This document shows positions 44,414 to 56,300 of a stretch of 64,000 bases of DNA, piece after piece. How positions within the stretch are numbered: the first letter of the stretch is position 1; each line of letters begins with the position of its first letter. The notes beneath the pieces are model-generated. The model saw only the letters and a list, made by a program, of their open reading frames with translations. It was not told where the DNA came from and searched no databases. The stretch is taken from positions 18,736,988 through 18,800,987 of the forward strand of contig CM049320.1 of the NCBI GenBank assembly GCA_026874595.1, in the 5' to 3' direction. A program made the translations under genes and the position numbers. This DNA is from Sipunculus nudus (taxonomy: Eukaryota; Annelida; Sipuncula; Golfingiida; Sipunculidae).

Positions 44414-44451
<38 letters not shown>
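44414..44451. repeat. (TA)n microsatellite with CA edge
   Basis: ACACACACA passes into about 18 TA units. It lies in the intron between the two exons of the 44 kb gene. Confidence 0.95.
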
Positions 44452-44457
<6 letters not shown>

Positions 44458-44549
44458 CGGTTTCCTTAAAATTACATCTGGAAAATGTTCAATTAACAAT
44501 AGATCCATGACCGGCCAAGTTTTATATACACTGGCGCTGCTGTTGGTAG

Positions 44550-44743
44550 ATGGGGCTGAGAAAGTCTCTTCCTGTTATAATTTAAAATCACTCAGGATTA
44601 ATCGGACTAAAGAAAATAATCCTATTAAGGACATCGCTCCAGCCACTGATAGGGAATACCCGGCCATTTCCAAGTCGTTGTCAGAGGAGTTAGGTGACAA
44701 TGGTTTAATGCAGCCACCGTCCATTGTTATACAGAAAAGTTGA
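44550..44743 (+). CDS. Terminal exon, probable cytoplasmic or C-terminal tail
   Basis: After CTGCTGTTGGTAG (phase 1) the 194-nt exon encodes 63 residues and a TGA. It runs GAEKVSSCYNLKSLRINRTK, then DIAPATDREYPAISKSLSEE, and ends PPSIVIQKS. It is hydrophilic, has good codon use and no hydrophobic segment, which fits an intracellular tail. A second possible acceptor (ATCACTCAG at 44597) would be out of phase with the exon at 43965-44048. The family is not recognised. Confidence 0.5.
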
Positions 44744-44759
44744 CCACTGTTATTTCAGT

Positions 44760-45425
44760 TGTAGCGACACATGTTGCCAATCCCCCTTACCAATCAAGGT
44801 GCAACATCAACAGCTCCCATCATGAACACAAGTTTCCTACTTGGAAGCTTATTTTGAAATTGTACAATCCGTGAATAAACGACTCAGACCAATTCTAAAA
44901 TTTGACTGGTAAGTCAAACGGAGAAATGCACTGCAACATCCATCTATTATATTGCGTCGATATCCTTGTTAACATTATATAGTCCAAATATTAGGGTACA
45001 AGTTAAAAATTAACACAGCAGAGTGTATGGGAACTAACAAATCAAAATGCAAATTCCATATCTATGGTAACCAGACATTCCCTGTGCCACGTTCAAATAA
45101 TATATCGTAAACCACGCGGGACATACGTGTATACGGTAAGTTATTCGACAAATGCAGGGTATTTACCAGTATGCTGAGTTTTAACGCAATATCTATCCCT
45201 GTAGGTTTTTTTTTCATAACGTACGTATCCGTATCTGACAATCAGTCTTGTATATTTTAATTATGGCTCGAGGTTTTGTAAAAATGACGAAAAAGTTGCA
45301 CCCTCATCGGGAGATTTATTTTGGTCCTTGAAATACCGTGCCATGGCACCTGACAATTCGATCGATTGTCTTACGTCAGGCGGAAAGAATAGTGATAGAT
45401 AAGTATTGCATGTTTTCATCATAAG
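44760..45425. other. Probable 3' flank, nothing recognised
   Basis: No supported exon or repeat between the terminal exon and the Helitron-like end. Confidence 0.4.
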
Positions 45426-45432
45426 TATATTA

Positions 45433-45780
45433 TCTATATATTAATAGCGTAAGGCGATTTTTGTGATTTTCCGTATCTCCTCTGATACCACCGTACGGAT
45501 TGCTGTGATTTTCGACATACATATGCTCCGGGTTTGTCCGAAGAGATTCCACCCACTTTTATCTGCAATATTTGCGTTTTGCGTGCATAATTAATAATTT
45601 TAATATTTGCTCCCCGCGGGCGCCTCTTTTCTTTGTGTCTTCGGGCCCGGTAACACAATGGCCATATATAGAGTGTGTGATGGCGGGACAGAGTTTTACT
45701 CCGGGGGCCCTATCTAGGGTTTTCTTACATTTCACAGTGACCGGCCCGAAATAATCCCCATCGGCGATCCCTTCTCAAAA
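45433..45780 (+). mobile_element. Helitron-like 5' end
   Basis: A/TCTATATATTAATAGCGTAA followed by TTTTTGTGATTTTCCG and CCACCGTACGGATTG matches the complete Helitron at 46839-46965. No 3' hairpin with CTAG is evident, so the right limit is unknown; GC-rich sequence follows to about 45780. Confidence 0.5.
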
Positions 45781-45883
45781 GGGGGATCTTTGAAAGAATT
45801 GTTTTGCAGGAGCCCTCTTCGTGGCCTGATATGCTTGAGTGCACATCTACCGGGTCGCAGGAAATCGTGATGAATAGGCCGAA

Positions 45884-46142
45884 AAAAAGGTATGGTTCTC
45901 AGACACTTTATATCAGAAACCTGTTAGGTTTGTTTTGTTCGTTTCGATAAAAAATTCGCATGGTCAGGGAAAGCATGAAAATAACAGAATTGTTTTGTTA
46001 TACACGCAAAAGCACATAACAAAGGAAATCTGATCAAAATTGTATCATTTTATCTTCTTGAGAGATGAAAATCAAAATAATTTTTTTTTATGCGGGAGGG
46101 GGAGTACAATTGACGCGGGCGGTGCCTGAGAACCATACCTTT
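45884..46142. mobile_element. MITE with GGTATGGTTCTCAG ends, copy 2
   Basis: GGTATGGTTCTCAGACAC on the left and GTGCCTGAGAACCATACC on the right, with TCGTTTCGATAAAAA and GACGCGGGCGGTGCC inside, as in copy 1 at 31093-31430. It is slightly shorter. Confidence 0.8.
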
Positions 46143-46838
46143 TATTATTTTTTTTTTGTCATATACAGTCGCACTTGGTCGCACGAAGTCCAGGGCCTTG
46201 CATGTGATTTATGTCCTTGACAAATATTCACCAACACATGCAGGCCTAATATGTAACACATGTAAAGTTAATGTTAACCAAATTCAAATCGTGGTTTGTT
46301 CAGTGTGATGTGTACACGTTGGAGTGGCACCACCGAAGTTGTAAACACATAATATAGACTTTAAATTTTTTGCAAATCGAGATTTTTTCTCATTACTGCA
46401 GTTACAAATATGTAACTCCTGTAAAAATGTATATTTAATACGTTTGTACTGGTATTTGTTTCTTTTACATGCATGTGCCATCTTATTTTTAATAATGTTT
46501 ATGTAATATTTTTTTGTTTTTAAAGACTTTTAATTCTTTAATTCAGTATGTATGCTTATTGCGTACAAGTCATGGCCATCATTGTTACTATTTTCACAAC
46601 TAAAACTGGTATTTAAGCATTTTCTCCTTAGGTCTATTCCGTGAACGGTTTCTTTCGTATTTATTTGTCATCCTGTTGATCAGTTTCTCATGTCACAGGG
46701 TACATGTGTAGGTGACTATTTGTCAAAGACCCCGAACACATGTTAAGCACTGGGTTCGGGGGACCGTACGCTGTTCCGAAACATGTTCCGAACGCTGTTC
46801 CGAAAGATATTTATCCACAACACAATACTTATAATGGA

Positions 46839-46965
46839 TCTATATATTAAAATCGTAACGCGACTTTTGTGATTTTCCGTATCTCCAAATTTTCTGTGGA
46901 TTTCCGATACCACCGTACGGATTGTCGTGTCGTCCCAAACCGTGCGTAGCACGGGTATTTGCTAG
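46839..46965 (+). mobile_element. 127-bp non-autonomous Helitron
   Basis: It begins TCTATATATTAAAATCG, has a CCGTGCGTAGCACGG hairpin near the right end and terminates in CTAG. It sits between an A on the left and a T on the right. TC at the 5' end, a hairpin before CTRR and insertion at AT are the defining marks of Helitrons. It has no coding capacity. Its first 80 bp match 45433-45520. Confidence 0.8.
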
Positions 46966-47261
46966 TAAATTATATAATGTTATATTTTCCTACCATTGTA
47001 CCATGCATTTTCTTAATTATGTCATATTTACAAACGTTTATCGTTATACAAATCGGGAAAGAAAATTAATACAATGAAACGTACCTCGGATCAATGTAAC
47101 CTCTGTATGGAGGAGAAATATAGGATATAACATCACAAAAGCGACAAGTCGGTAATCTTATTGGAAAGCATAGTAAATTAGTCCCAAAATGCCGACACCT
47201 GAAACTACGTACCGAACCGTACAGAAAGAAAATAGTAGCAACTACTGTGCCCACAAGCGTC

Positions 47262-47345
47262 CGTTATCTGATGATCGCTCGGATACAGAGACCAGTAATG
47301 GCGTGAAACTCGAAGTATTAACTCGATGCTCCAACGTGCTTAACG
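47262..47345 (+). mobile_element. Penelope-like terminal remnant with hammerhead-like words
   Basis: Homologous to 10085-10178. CTGATGA (47268-47274) and GAAAC (47305-47309) are the two invariant hammerhead core strands, with a CGC/GCG pair between them. The ACTCGAAGTATTAACTCGAT region after GAAAC could form only an imperfect third stem. It is followed at once by a TA array. Confidence 0.4.
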
Positions 47346-47346
47346 T

Positions 47347-47347
<1 letters not shown>

Positions 47348-47406
<59 letters not shown>
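47348..47406. repeat. (TA)n microsatellite
   Basis: About 29 TA units between AACGTTGA and GATTCAGCTCAGGCG; the right flank matches the inverted flank of the array at 13.2 kb. Confidence 0.95.
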
Positions 47407-47409
<3 letters not shown>

Positions 47410-48285
47410 TCAGCTCAGGCGATTGATGTAACCCGACACCATCATATATATGTCAACCTCGATAACTTCAAAATCGACCTCACCAGAAGCTTTCAAAACG
47501 TCCACTTATTTTGATGGTTTTTAGTTATATATATGAACTCGTTAAAAGTCCTTCTGTCAACTTGTTGATATATGTTAATTTCAATAGTTCCAGATTTAAA
47601 ATATAAAAAAAAAACAACACAGAAATGAAATACAGTAATCAATGCCTCACACTGATCTTAAATAGCGATAAGAATAAAAAGCCTTCGCAAAATTCACCCC
47701 TATTTTCATCATATGTTTACTCAGTTTATAATCGATAATAGCCAAATATTGATATGTTTTGACTTTTTAAATTTTAGTTTTATGATCGTAGCGCAAACAT
47801 TCTGGTCTGGGCCTGAATTTTTATTAATTTGATTAAAAAGAGAGCTTATTATCTCTGGACCTAGCATAAAGAAACTTTTATGAGAGGAATATAAATTTAA
47901 AATCTATAACGCAAACATGTTTTAGAAAGCTTTGTGCAATTAATGAAATAACCATTAACCTACTTACCTAAATGCTTACCATTCAAGCTCAATGTATATT
48001 GTGAGTAATGGTCGAACTCCACTATTGTTTTAGATTTTTGTGTAATGATCTCACCAATTACAAGAAATAATTGACACAGCATAACGGAGCAATTAGCAAA
48101 CATTTATAAATAAAGTGAACATGTTTGTTTTATTTGTAAATAAGAAATTATATTTGAAGCTCCCCGGTGGTAAATGAGACGGTTTTATATACGCTTGCAA
48201 ATAGGTTTAAGTAGAAACTCTAAAAAAATATGACCTTAATCCGCGGAACAACAAAAAAAATTCTTTATGATGACATAATTTCACA
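47410..48285. other. No recognisable feature
   Basis: AT-rich unique sequence. Confidence 0.4.
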
Positions 48286-48294
48286 CCTGTAGAT

Positions 48295-48760
48295 GTGTCA
48301 CTCAAGTCATGGATATTCAAATGTGAATATCACAAAATTATTAATCCATAAATCAGTGACATCGATATTCGCATGCGAATATCAAATATTTCCCAGTGAC
48401 ATTCGAATATCCGACTTTCGCGTGCGTCATACGGGGAGAGCCCCCCGCAGGTGCACTGGCCGATCGTCGAGCGTCGGAAAATTTTCCCGAATGTCGTACA
48501 CGAACATCGAATGTAACTTTTTTGCATGAGATTCGATATTCACATGTTAATCTCACTTGTCTGCGTGGTAGTAATATCCGAATACAGAAGGTCATGGCCC
48601 GTCATAGCCTTGCCATGTATATGTATTTGTCGAGGTGATCCCAGAGACGCGATTTTTGAATATCGAATGTTATTACTTTGAGTGATATTCGGTATTCGCA
48701 TGTGAATGTAGCTTGTTTTGCGTGATATTGACGTGCGAATATCGAAGGTCATATCGAATC
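48295..48760. repeat. Palindrome-rich degenerate repeat array
   Basis: Repeated ATATTCG/CGAATAT words on both strands, including the perfect 20-bp palindrome GATATTCGCATGCGAATATC at 48363-48382. Units such as GATATTC...GTGAATATC recur at least six times with irregular spacing. Many overlapping frames on both strands are by-products. Confidence 0.7.
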
Positions 48761-49149
48761 ATTCCCCTAATATGCTTGGGTATTTGCTGAGGAACTAAAT
48801 GAGGTGATTCACGTTGACCATGTGTCAAATGGCTCGAGTTCTCCATATCGATAGTTGCTAATAAATGTGTTATCCGTAAAGTAAATTATTACCTTAAAGG
48901 AATGAGAATTTTCCAAGAAAACATCTGAGTTGAGTCCTCGCTGCCCACCCGAAGATCGGCTTATTCATACAGAGACTCGCAGTACAGAAAGGTGCAACGC
49001 AGGAACAAAGGTTGGTTTGCCGGCATTAGGGTGTCTGTGGAGGCCAGGGAAATTAACAGTCCTCAGTTAATCTTTCAAGCCAGCATACGGCCGTTCATAG
49101 CCACTGCATACCCCTGTATTTCGTACTGTCGCATAGTGTTGCTATATCA

Positions 49150-49610
49150 GAGAGGCTTGTGCATGGACAGACAACTATCGCACATTGTCGGCGAGGTAGA
49201 GTATGTCACACGGAGGTACATCCGTCTCACATTGTCCGAGAATCAGATTATGTGCTGGGGTGCGTGTCACACAATCTCGCAGCGTCGGTATTGGTTGTCC
49301 CATGCACGCGTGAGTATGTACTAACCGTCACACACTGTCGCAGATAGAATATGTACTGGGTTATGTGTTCCAAAATGTCGCTCTGACGACGTGGATTGTC
49401 GCATGTTGGTTTGAGAATGTAGGGTACTGATGCACATTGTCGACGGTGCGGTATTGAATTTCGCATACTAGTTTGAGGGTGTATGTAATGGTCGCACATT
49501 GTCGCTGCGATGGTAGGATTCCACATGGTAGTTTTTGAGTAGAGTAACCGTTGCACGTTGTCACTTTGATAGTGTTGATTGTCGTCTGTTGGATATCTTG
49601 TGCGAACACT
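49150..49610 (+). repeat. Minisatellite based on TCGCACATTGTCG
   Basis: About seven units of 55-70 bp, each with a variant of TCGCACATTGTCG, then GATTGTCGCATG-like sequence, TTTGAG and TATGTAATGG. Frames through this array on both strands are repeat artefacts. Confidence 0.8.
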
Positions 49611-49619
49611 GCTTAAATA

Positions 49620-52250
49620 CTTGGATAGGGTGTCGTCAAACGTGAAAGCGATGGTGAGGATTGTTGCCTTGAGAAAATATGGGGATATTTTTTTTTACCT
49701 TATCTCATCTGTAACCCCAACCACCCACAAAGAGATTTAAAGGGTTGGGAAAATGGGTGAAGTCCCCTTCATTTTCTCATTGGCTAAATAACGTTTTTGG
49801 CACAGGGGTAATAAACAGACCAAAGGATGAAGGTGTGTTCTGTTATCAGAACAACTAGAGCGGGTGTCGCATGTTGAAAATGAGATACCACTTTCTCATT
49901 TGTCTTATTACAGATCTTTGCTCTTTGCGCATCCTGGTGTTTGAAACCAGGAAAAGTCGCCAAACAAAGCAACGGTTAGACGACGGGAGATATGGAACGA
50001 CTGCATTGTATAACCTCGGGTCCTTTGTTGCCGTTGGTTAATCATTCAGATACCGGCAACTGGCCATCTAGTTTATACCTTACTTCTTAAAGATAACGTC
50101 TGCTTGTTTTGAGGTTATGTGAACTAAAAGTGGGAGCAAGTCAAGCCATTATCATATCAGTTAAACCTTAATAGAAACTGGATGTTTTGAATATTTTAAT
50201 AATTACAAAATAATAATTTTACAAAAAGTGGCCGTTAAGAATGGTCAGACAGCCAATTATGCAACAAAAAGGATATCCTTTGATAGGTCATCCGTTCACT
50301 TTGAAGAAAACAAGTTGATCTGAGGTACGGATCTGGTGTCCCCCGCCTGTGGTGGAAGAAGCCCTTCATGAGGTGTGTGTCAATGCTGTGGATTTGTGAC
50401 TATCCCTCAAGTTATGGTGTTAAAATTATTACAACGTTAGCGCCCATGTGACCCTTGAAAAAATACGTCAGGTTATTGCTCTAACAACAAATTTTTAACG
50501 AAGAGACTTACGGACGGACGGAAAGGATTTCTAAAAGAATTTCTGCACCAGGAATTGTTGTAACAGGCCTGAAGCCATCTTTACAGATACGTGTTTGTAT
50601 TCGCAGATTCCAGGAATGTGAAACATTTTCCCCTACCTAAAAACTGGATAATATCAACAGGAATAACATATAGATAGTGCGCACAACCGCTCCAGATAAA
50701 CAAAATCAGATAATGTGGCTTCGTTTTTGTACCTGAGGGTTTCTAATTCGCCAAATTCGTGAAAGGAGAATAATCGCGATGATAAATCCTTGATTATTAA
50801 GAGGAAAAGTAAAAGAATATAATGGATGTTCAGAGATTGATATTTTTAATTATATCAAATCTTTTCAATTTTTTGTCATTAATGATTAATTAATTTTGTT
50901 AATATGATTTTATGAACATAATATTTGATAATATTTAATTCACAGGATAACGGTTACTATCTGTGCATAAGTAGTTTTCATTATGAGATCTCAAAAATAA
51001 GAACAGTCGTGAATATGAAGCCAACTACAGTATTTAGTGGAAAGTAGATAAAATTCAGCGAACGTAATCAATTAATATCCTTCCATATATCAGTAAAGAA
51101 ATATTTTTATGTTACAACTGTTTTATTGTGTCTTTCATAAACTATAGTTACTCCATAGTTTATCAAAATATCAAAATGAAATTCAACACACACATTTGAG
51201 GTTATTTTTAGTACAACCTGCTCAAGTGTCTAGACCTCAATAACTTACCTTGTACATTTATGCAGGTTTATACTAATTCTTTATTAAATATTCTGTACTG
51301 GCTGCCATTAACTTCGAAACTTGTAGCAAACTGTTGCTAAATTGTTTTACACCCGGAACACTGGTGAGCCATGTTCTAGCAGTGCCCTTCTTTTGATCTG
51401 CTGGAGTACAATGTTGAAAAATTGATTTTTTTTTGTAATCAAGCTGTCTTTAGTTATGAATTCTCCAGGCATTATATTATCTAAAGTTTACAGTCTTACA
51501 ATAACTGCCATCCGTCTTTAGAGGAAGTGCCATTTCGCTTTTGCGGTTAAAGGTCAAGGAAACATGGTCACTCTTTCAAATAGTGATTACCCACCTAAAG
51601 AGAAAAGACATTATTTTGAATTAAATATTTCACTTTCTAGGAAATTATTAATGAAAAAAATACTATATTATAAAAATACTGATTATAAAAAAAAAACCGG
51701 ACAACGCCAAAGCTACCTACTAATGCTGTTAGAGAACTTAAAAGGATTTGAGGAAATTCTCCTACTCGGGTTGCATTCTCTGAATGCAGCTAAGAAATAA
51801 ATATTTTCCAGAAATCAATATCGATATAAGAAATGTCGCTTGTATTCCTTCATGTAAGGATTACCTTACCTGGAATAGTCCTTGAAACTGTATTGTTAGA
51901 ATATAACAGGATCAGACCTGATTTCCATTACAAAAAAAAAAAAAACAACGAAATTGAACACATCAAGATGATGGTTCACAAAGATTAAACAAATATTTTC
52001 GGTCGGTTACGAGGAGACAGCAAAGACAAATACAACGAGGTAAAACAAACGTTGATACTTATTTGCAATAAAGATCAGGGTCCTCCTTGTAACGGGAATC
52101 TGTTTGAGTGGTCTGGGATAGATAACAATTTCTTGATTTACATAGAAGTTAATAAAACGCCTACGTGTACATCTGCTCCAACATAAATGTGAATCAGTTA
52201 TCTCTCAACCAAATAAAAATGATGTTCTTATATGTATATCAGCAATCTGT
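49620..52250. other. No secure feature
   Basis: AT-rich sequence. A lysine-rich open frame at 51564-51800 (MVTLSNSDYPPKEKRHYFEL onward) ends at a TAA, but has no splice, domain or signal support and is AT-driven. Confidence 0.35.
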
Positions 52251-52255
52251 TTCAG

Positions 52256-52385
52256 GTTAATAATATGGCTTTTCAATTCACTGGATGATCAAGATTTTAT
52301 TGAACTTATGCAGTGTTTCTACAGTGGTCTGCATCATAGAAATAGAATGATCAGACTTCTAGGGGTTCAAAAACGTTTATTCTAG
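52256..52385 (+). CDS. Candidate exon, unrecognised
   Basis: After CAATCTGTTTCAG (phase 2) a 42-codon frame reads LIIWLFNSLDDQDFIELMQC, then SGLHHRNRMIRLLG, to a TAG. Entry phase and length resemble the CTLD-start exons elsewhere in the window, but the residues do not clearly match. No partner exon was found. Confidence 0.25.
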
Positions 52386-52609
52386 AAAGACCCACCAGCA
52401 TATAGGTGACAGACAAATGCCCACCCTGACAAAAGCCCATCCGGACAAAAGCTCACCTAAGAGTGCTGACTAAGAAAATTAGCCCTTCCTTGACTTATAA
52501 ATAAGATTTATTCATTTTTTACAAATATATTGTATTTTAGAAAATTCTGTATCAACTTCAAAATGTATATAACAATTTCATTTACTATTAGTTTGTATTA
52601 TACAAATTC

Positions 52610-52757
52610 ATGCGCATATATGCATGTACACAGTTGTTTTTTACATGTCTGAAGATTGACATGAATTATAGGTGTGAATATGTGTTACTGTTAATGTGTA
52701 AAATCAGGCAATTTGTAAAATGCCTGAAATTCTCATTCAATAAATAAACTGACTGAT
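52610..52757 (+). other. LINE-like or transcript 3' tail
   Basis: TTTGTAAAATGCCTGAAATTC followed by CAATAAATAAACTGACTGAT resembles the 3' end of a LINE or an mRNA with a polyadenylation signal. No reverse transcriptase frame is nearby. Confidence 0.3.
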
Positions 52758-53334
52758 TCATTTATAAAAAAATTTCAATTTATAAAATAACTGAAATTTT
52801 TAGACCTTTAATCCAATCGACGAAAATAAAGATAAACTTTTTCCTAAAAGAATATTCATTGTTATGATGGTATATGGTTTTGGGTGGAAGTGCACGGCAA
52901 TCTTCAGGTGATAAAAAAACCTTACCGGACAGTCAATAATACTGGGGTTACCAATAGGTTTCATTGCCTTCCGATTAGGTTTGGCAGTATTTATTTGATG
53001 TCTGTCTTAATATTTTGTTCTATTAAGAAACCCCCCACCCCAGCCCACCCACCCCGACTTTTGTATCACCGATCTTTTTATTTGAAAACATAAAATAACA
53101 AACATTCACCGAAAACATATAGAGTATGGAAATTCACTAATGTGTGCTAATTTATATATAACGTCCATACAGGCAACTGTGCAAGCGTCCCGACATAACT
53201 TAAATTACTCATTCCTCACTGCACTAACGGCTCTGAGCCTCTAGAAATAGAATTGTCCTTTTACTTTATAGATCAACACAAAGATTTAAGTCGTATTGTA
53301 CATGTTATTGTCATTATTCTTATTTTAAAATTGG

Positions 53335-53431
53335 TTAGGTGCACTGCAGCTTGGCAACATGAACTATATGCACAATATTGTGACTGTACTGAGCATACAG
53401 ATGTATGCAGGAGGCAGAACATGTCCTTCTC
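53335..53431 (-). CDS. Possible PAN-like exon fragment
   Basis: A very strong minus-strand acceptor (long T tract then GCAG) opens three frames. In phase 2 the frame reads RRTCSASCIHLYAQYSHNIV and ends at a TAA. The C-x3-C...LY layout recalls the fragment at 9.1 kb. In phase 0 a cysteine-rich frame is also open, so the choice is uncertain. Confidence 0.2.
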
Positions 53432-54779
53432 CTGCAAAAAAAAAAAGACCACAAGCAGCAGTACATTTTTCACACAAACTATATCACAACACATATCAAC
53501 AGATGAACCACTTTATCATTAACATCATCGTGCAAATTACTAATATTATAATTACACAACCAATAGGCACACATGTATGAATAGTCTAACATCATACTGA
53601 TTGGTTTATGCAACGCTTATCATATGCAGGTTAATGAAAAATATAATCAGCATCAAATTGTAAATTTCTAGGATTTAGATAAACTTAAAGGATGGAATAA
53701 TTGAACTCATGAACTCATGGATAATAAAATATTTCATAGTTAGTTGCCAAATGGGATTATGTATGTCAGATTCTTTCATAAATAATGTTAATACCCTCAA
53801 CCGGTACCTTTTTCTCAATGGGATTAATTTTATTTTTTTTTCATATTGCGAATGTTTGAGAACAAAGGAATAAAAGGCTAAACCACTATAACAATAAGTG
53901 TCATACCACGTATGTTTTGATAGGTTTTTGCTTACTTTTGTTTTTTTTTTAAATTAGATAATTTAACGTTTGTAATATTAGGAATAGAAATGAGCTTGTA
54001 AATTATAATTATTAATGAAATTTTCATTATATTGTATTATTGAACCCCGCAAAAGATATTTATTTGTTTACTCTTTCCTCGATTCCCCCTTAAATATGAA
54101 GAAGCATGGAAGCAAGATTAACTGACTCTCTTAAAGGCTGAATGAAGCAGTTATGTCACCACTTCTGAAACAAGCACTCAGGGTAAATCAGTAAAGTTGA
54201 CTTTGGATTACGATGGGTGAAAACATACGTTAGAAATGGAATGAATTGGATAGTGATGCAACCTAGGTCGGACACGTTTGATCAACTGACAGAATAAGCA
54301 CTAACAGGTTAGTAGTTGCACATAAAGTTCCCAGGCAACTGTATGTCAGTCTACTGCTGTAAAATCTGGTACCACAATGTTACTGCTGAACAAGGTATTT
54401 GATAGTGATTTACATTTTTCAGGAATGTGTAATGCACGTTACCAGCTCTGTATCTAGATCATGTCAACATGATTAACAAATAATTCTTAAAATTAAAACC
54501 AGATGGATACGATGCAGAGAGCGTAGAGAACTGATACTTGGTTTTAGACGTAAGGCGGCCAAATAACAATCCCAGTAACAATCCCTGAGGATAGTGATTT
54601 TGTTCTTATACCTTCAATACGTGATTATTGCTGAGATATGTGATAGATCCAAATCCCTAATACCGGTTTCGACTTGTCGGTTAATCAGATTACTGAAGTA
54701 CAGCTACTGCAATTTTTGTCCTTTCCGCGCAGTGAGATTTCCCTAGTTACAGGCGACAGGTGGATATAAAACTGGAACT

Positions 54780-54951
54780 TTATTTTTTAATAAACATTCT
54801 CTGGCAATTAAAGCGTGCAGTTCTGCTTAGTTCAAGATTATTTATTTCCAGTAGATTCAGGCGAGTATGCACTTGGTTCAACGTTAACCTTTCTCCTGTA
54901 GGTACAAATTGAGCACAGTTGAAGAAAGAATCTCTTACACTTACATCAATT
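54780..54951 (-). CDS. Possible 3' exon on the minus strand
   Basis: After GTGTGTATAG the frame gives DVSVRDSFFNCAQFVPTGER, then LTLNQVHTRLNLLEINNLEL and a TAA overlapping AATAAA, a polyadenylation-like word. Hydrophilic and protein-like, but no domain was recognised. Entry is phase 2 and does not match the proposed phase 1 donor of the signal exon at 56.1 kb. Confidence 0.25.
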
Positions 54952-55461
54952 CTATACACACATACACACACATATATTTAAATATATAATTATATATGAG
55001 ACGGAATCGTTTGCAAACTCTAAATTTATAATATTCATAATATGATTATTATGATTTTTTTATTAGTCCACTGTACTTGTTTGTGCCTATGTAAACGTCT
55101 GTGCTTACTGCTACTATAACAAATAACAAAAAAAAAATCATATACATATGATGATACCGTGATCTACAGTAATACAATATCATTTACTTAAAATCAATCA
55201 AAAATGGTACCAAGATAGAAGAGCTGACGAAAAGTTTTATGTTAAATCTCATGCTTAACCAGTTATGCCCACAAACTAGATTTTGAAGCCTAAAGAGCCT
55301 GAAAAAAGAATTTAGGTAGAAATGATATTGTTTGCGTCCATTTTTGGTATGCAAACCACCTATCTAAAATGCAAAGAAAGCATTATAAGCGCATGATATA
55401 GGTACACACGTTTAACCGGGCAGTCAGACAGGGTTGTTTGTTGTTTATAGTTCAATATGCA

Positions 55462-55752
55462 TAAGTTCTGTGTCTTAGTGGTAGATTATAAGTCTCAACC
55501 CAGATCATGAGTTCGAATCTCAGCAGAGGCGGTGATATTTTACGGTCGGCCCTCACAGAGAGTTTGAACTCTCCAGGCTTAAATTACATACGAGTGCGCT
55601 TTTAGGTGGTCCCTTGGTGTTATCTCCCAGGAATCGGAGAGATTAAACCCCTAGGGCCCCGAGGTGCAGTATTCCGTAACGGAATGGAATTCTGCAGCTG
55701 TACATATACTTAGAGCTCAGCTAGCATTAAAAAGGGGAGGTGGTTACCTCCC
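55462..55752 (+). mobile_element. tRNA-derived SINE, copy 3 (most diverged)
   Basis: GTGTCTTAGTGGTAGATTA and GAGTTCGAATCTCAGCAGAG head, a shortened body with CATACGAGTGCGC, and a GGAGGTGGTTACCTCC end. Confidence 0.75.
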
Positions 55753-55965
55753 AAAAAGTTTAAAAAAGATTATTATGCACCGGATGATAACCATCAAACA
55801 GTGAAATTCGTTATAGAGCCCAGGAAAGATCATTAAGTGGAATACTAAAGAATAAAAGTGTATCAAACATTGGAATAATCTTTAGAGGATTTTTTTTAAT
55901 TAAAAAATAAATAAGTGATAAAACTCCTACAAATAGATAGTAAAATACATTTATATTCTGGTTAC

Positions 55966-56128
55966 GGAACAAACACAAAGAACGAAAAGATAAAGACAAA
56001 TAGTGTAGCTCTGACTGTAAATAAATGACCACTCTCTCCCTGTAAGCGGACACCATACATCCAATCAGACAGATAAGCATAATCAGATTCTGTTTTAGGT
56101 TATTTTTTTTTGACATTCCTTTACCCAT
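55966..56128 (-). CDS. Signal-peptide exon on the minus strand
   Basis: The ATG at 56128 gives MGKGMSKKNNLKQNLIMLIC then LIGCMVSA, a classic basic-plus-hydrophobic signal peptide; a second ATG lies at 56116. The mature start reads YRERVVIYLQSELHYLSLSF. A C/GTAACC donor at 55965 would leave phase 1. The frame stays open further, so the donor is a guess. The next exons would lie at lower coordinates; 54.8 and 53.4 kb candidates are weak. It is divergent from the 56.84 kb signal exon. Confidence 0.45.
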
Positions 56129-56254
56129 ATTTGAATAGGCTGTACAAATCCAACATGAATAAAAGGACGGCCCTATACCATTAGCTTGTGTCTGATGTCG
56201 ACTGAAAAGCACAAGTAAAAGAAAATCTGATCGCGTTGCATGCTCTGAAGAAAG

Positions 56255-56256
<2 letters not shown>

Positions 56257-56298
<42 letters not shown>
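56257..56298. repeat. (TA)n microsatellite
   Basis: About 20 TA units in the interval between the two divergent signal exons. Confidence 0.95.

Positions 56299-56300
<2 letters not shown>

Noticed and set aside
44275-44508. Frames rich in IYIYIY on both strands
   Set aside because: Translations of TA arrays; the same explains similar frames at 1693, 2717, 13116, 22641, 47189, 56173 and 63134.
47066-47254. Minus-strand start MGTVVATIFFLYGS with a GTACGT donor-like site
   Set aside because: It lacks a basic start, is only 14 residues, and lies antisense to the flank of a Penelope-like remnant.
48992-49609. Several frames of 60-110 codons on both strands
   Set aside because: They are created by the TCGCACATTGTCG minisatellite.
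52610-52757. CRISPR-like spacing of short repeats
   Set aside because: No regular repeat-spacer pattern exists here or elsewhere in the window, and the DNA is eukaryotic.
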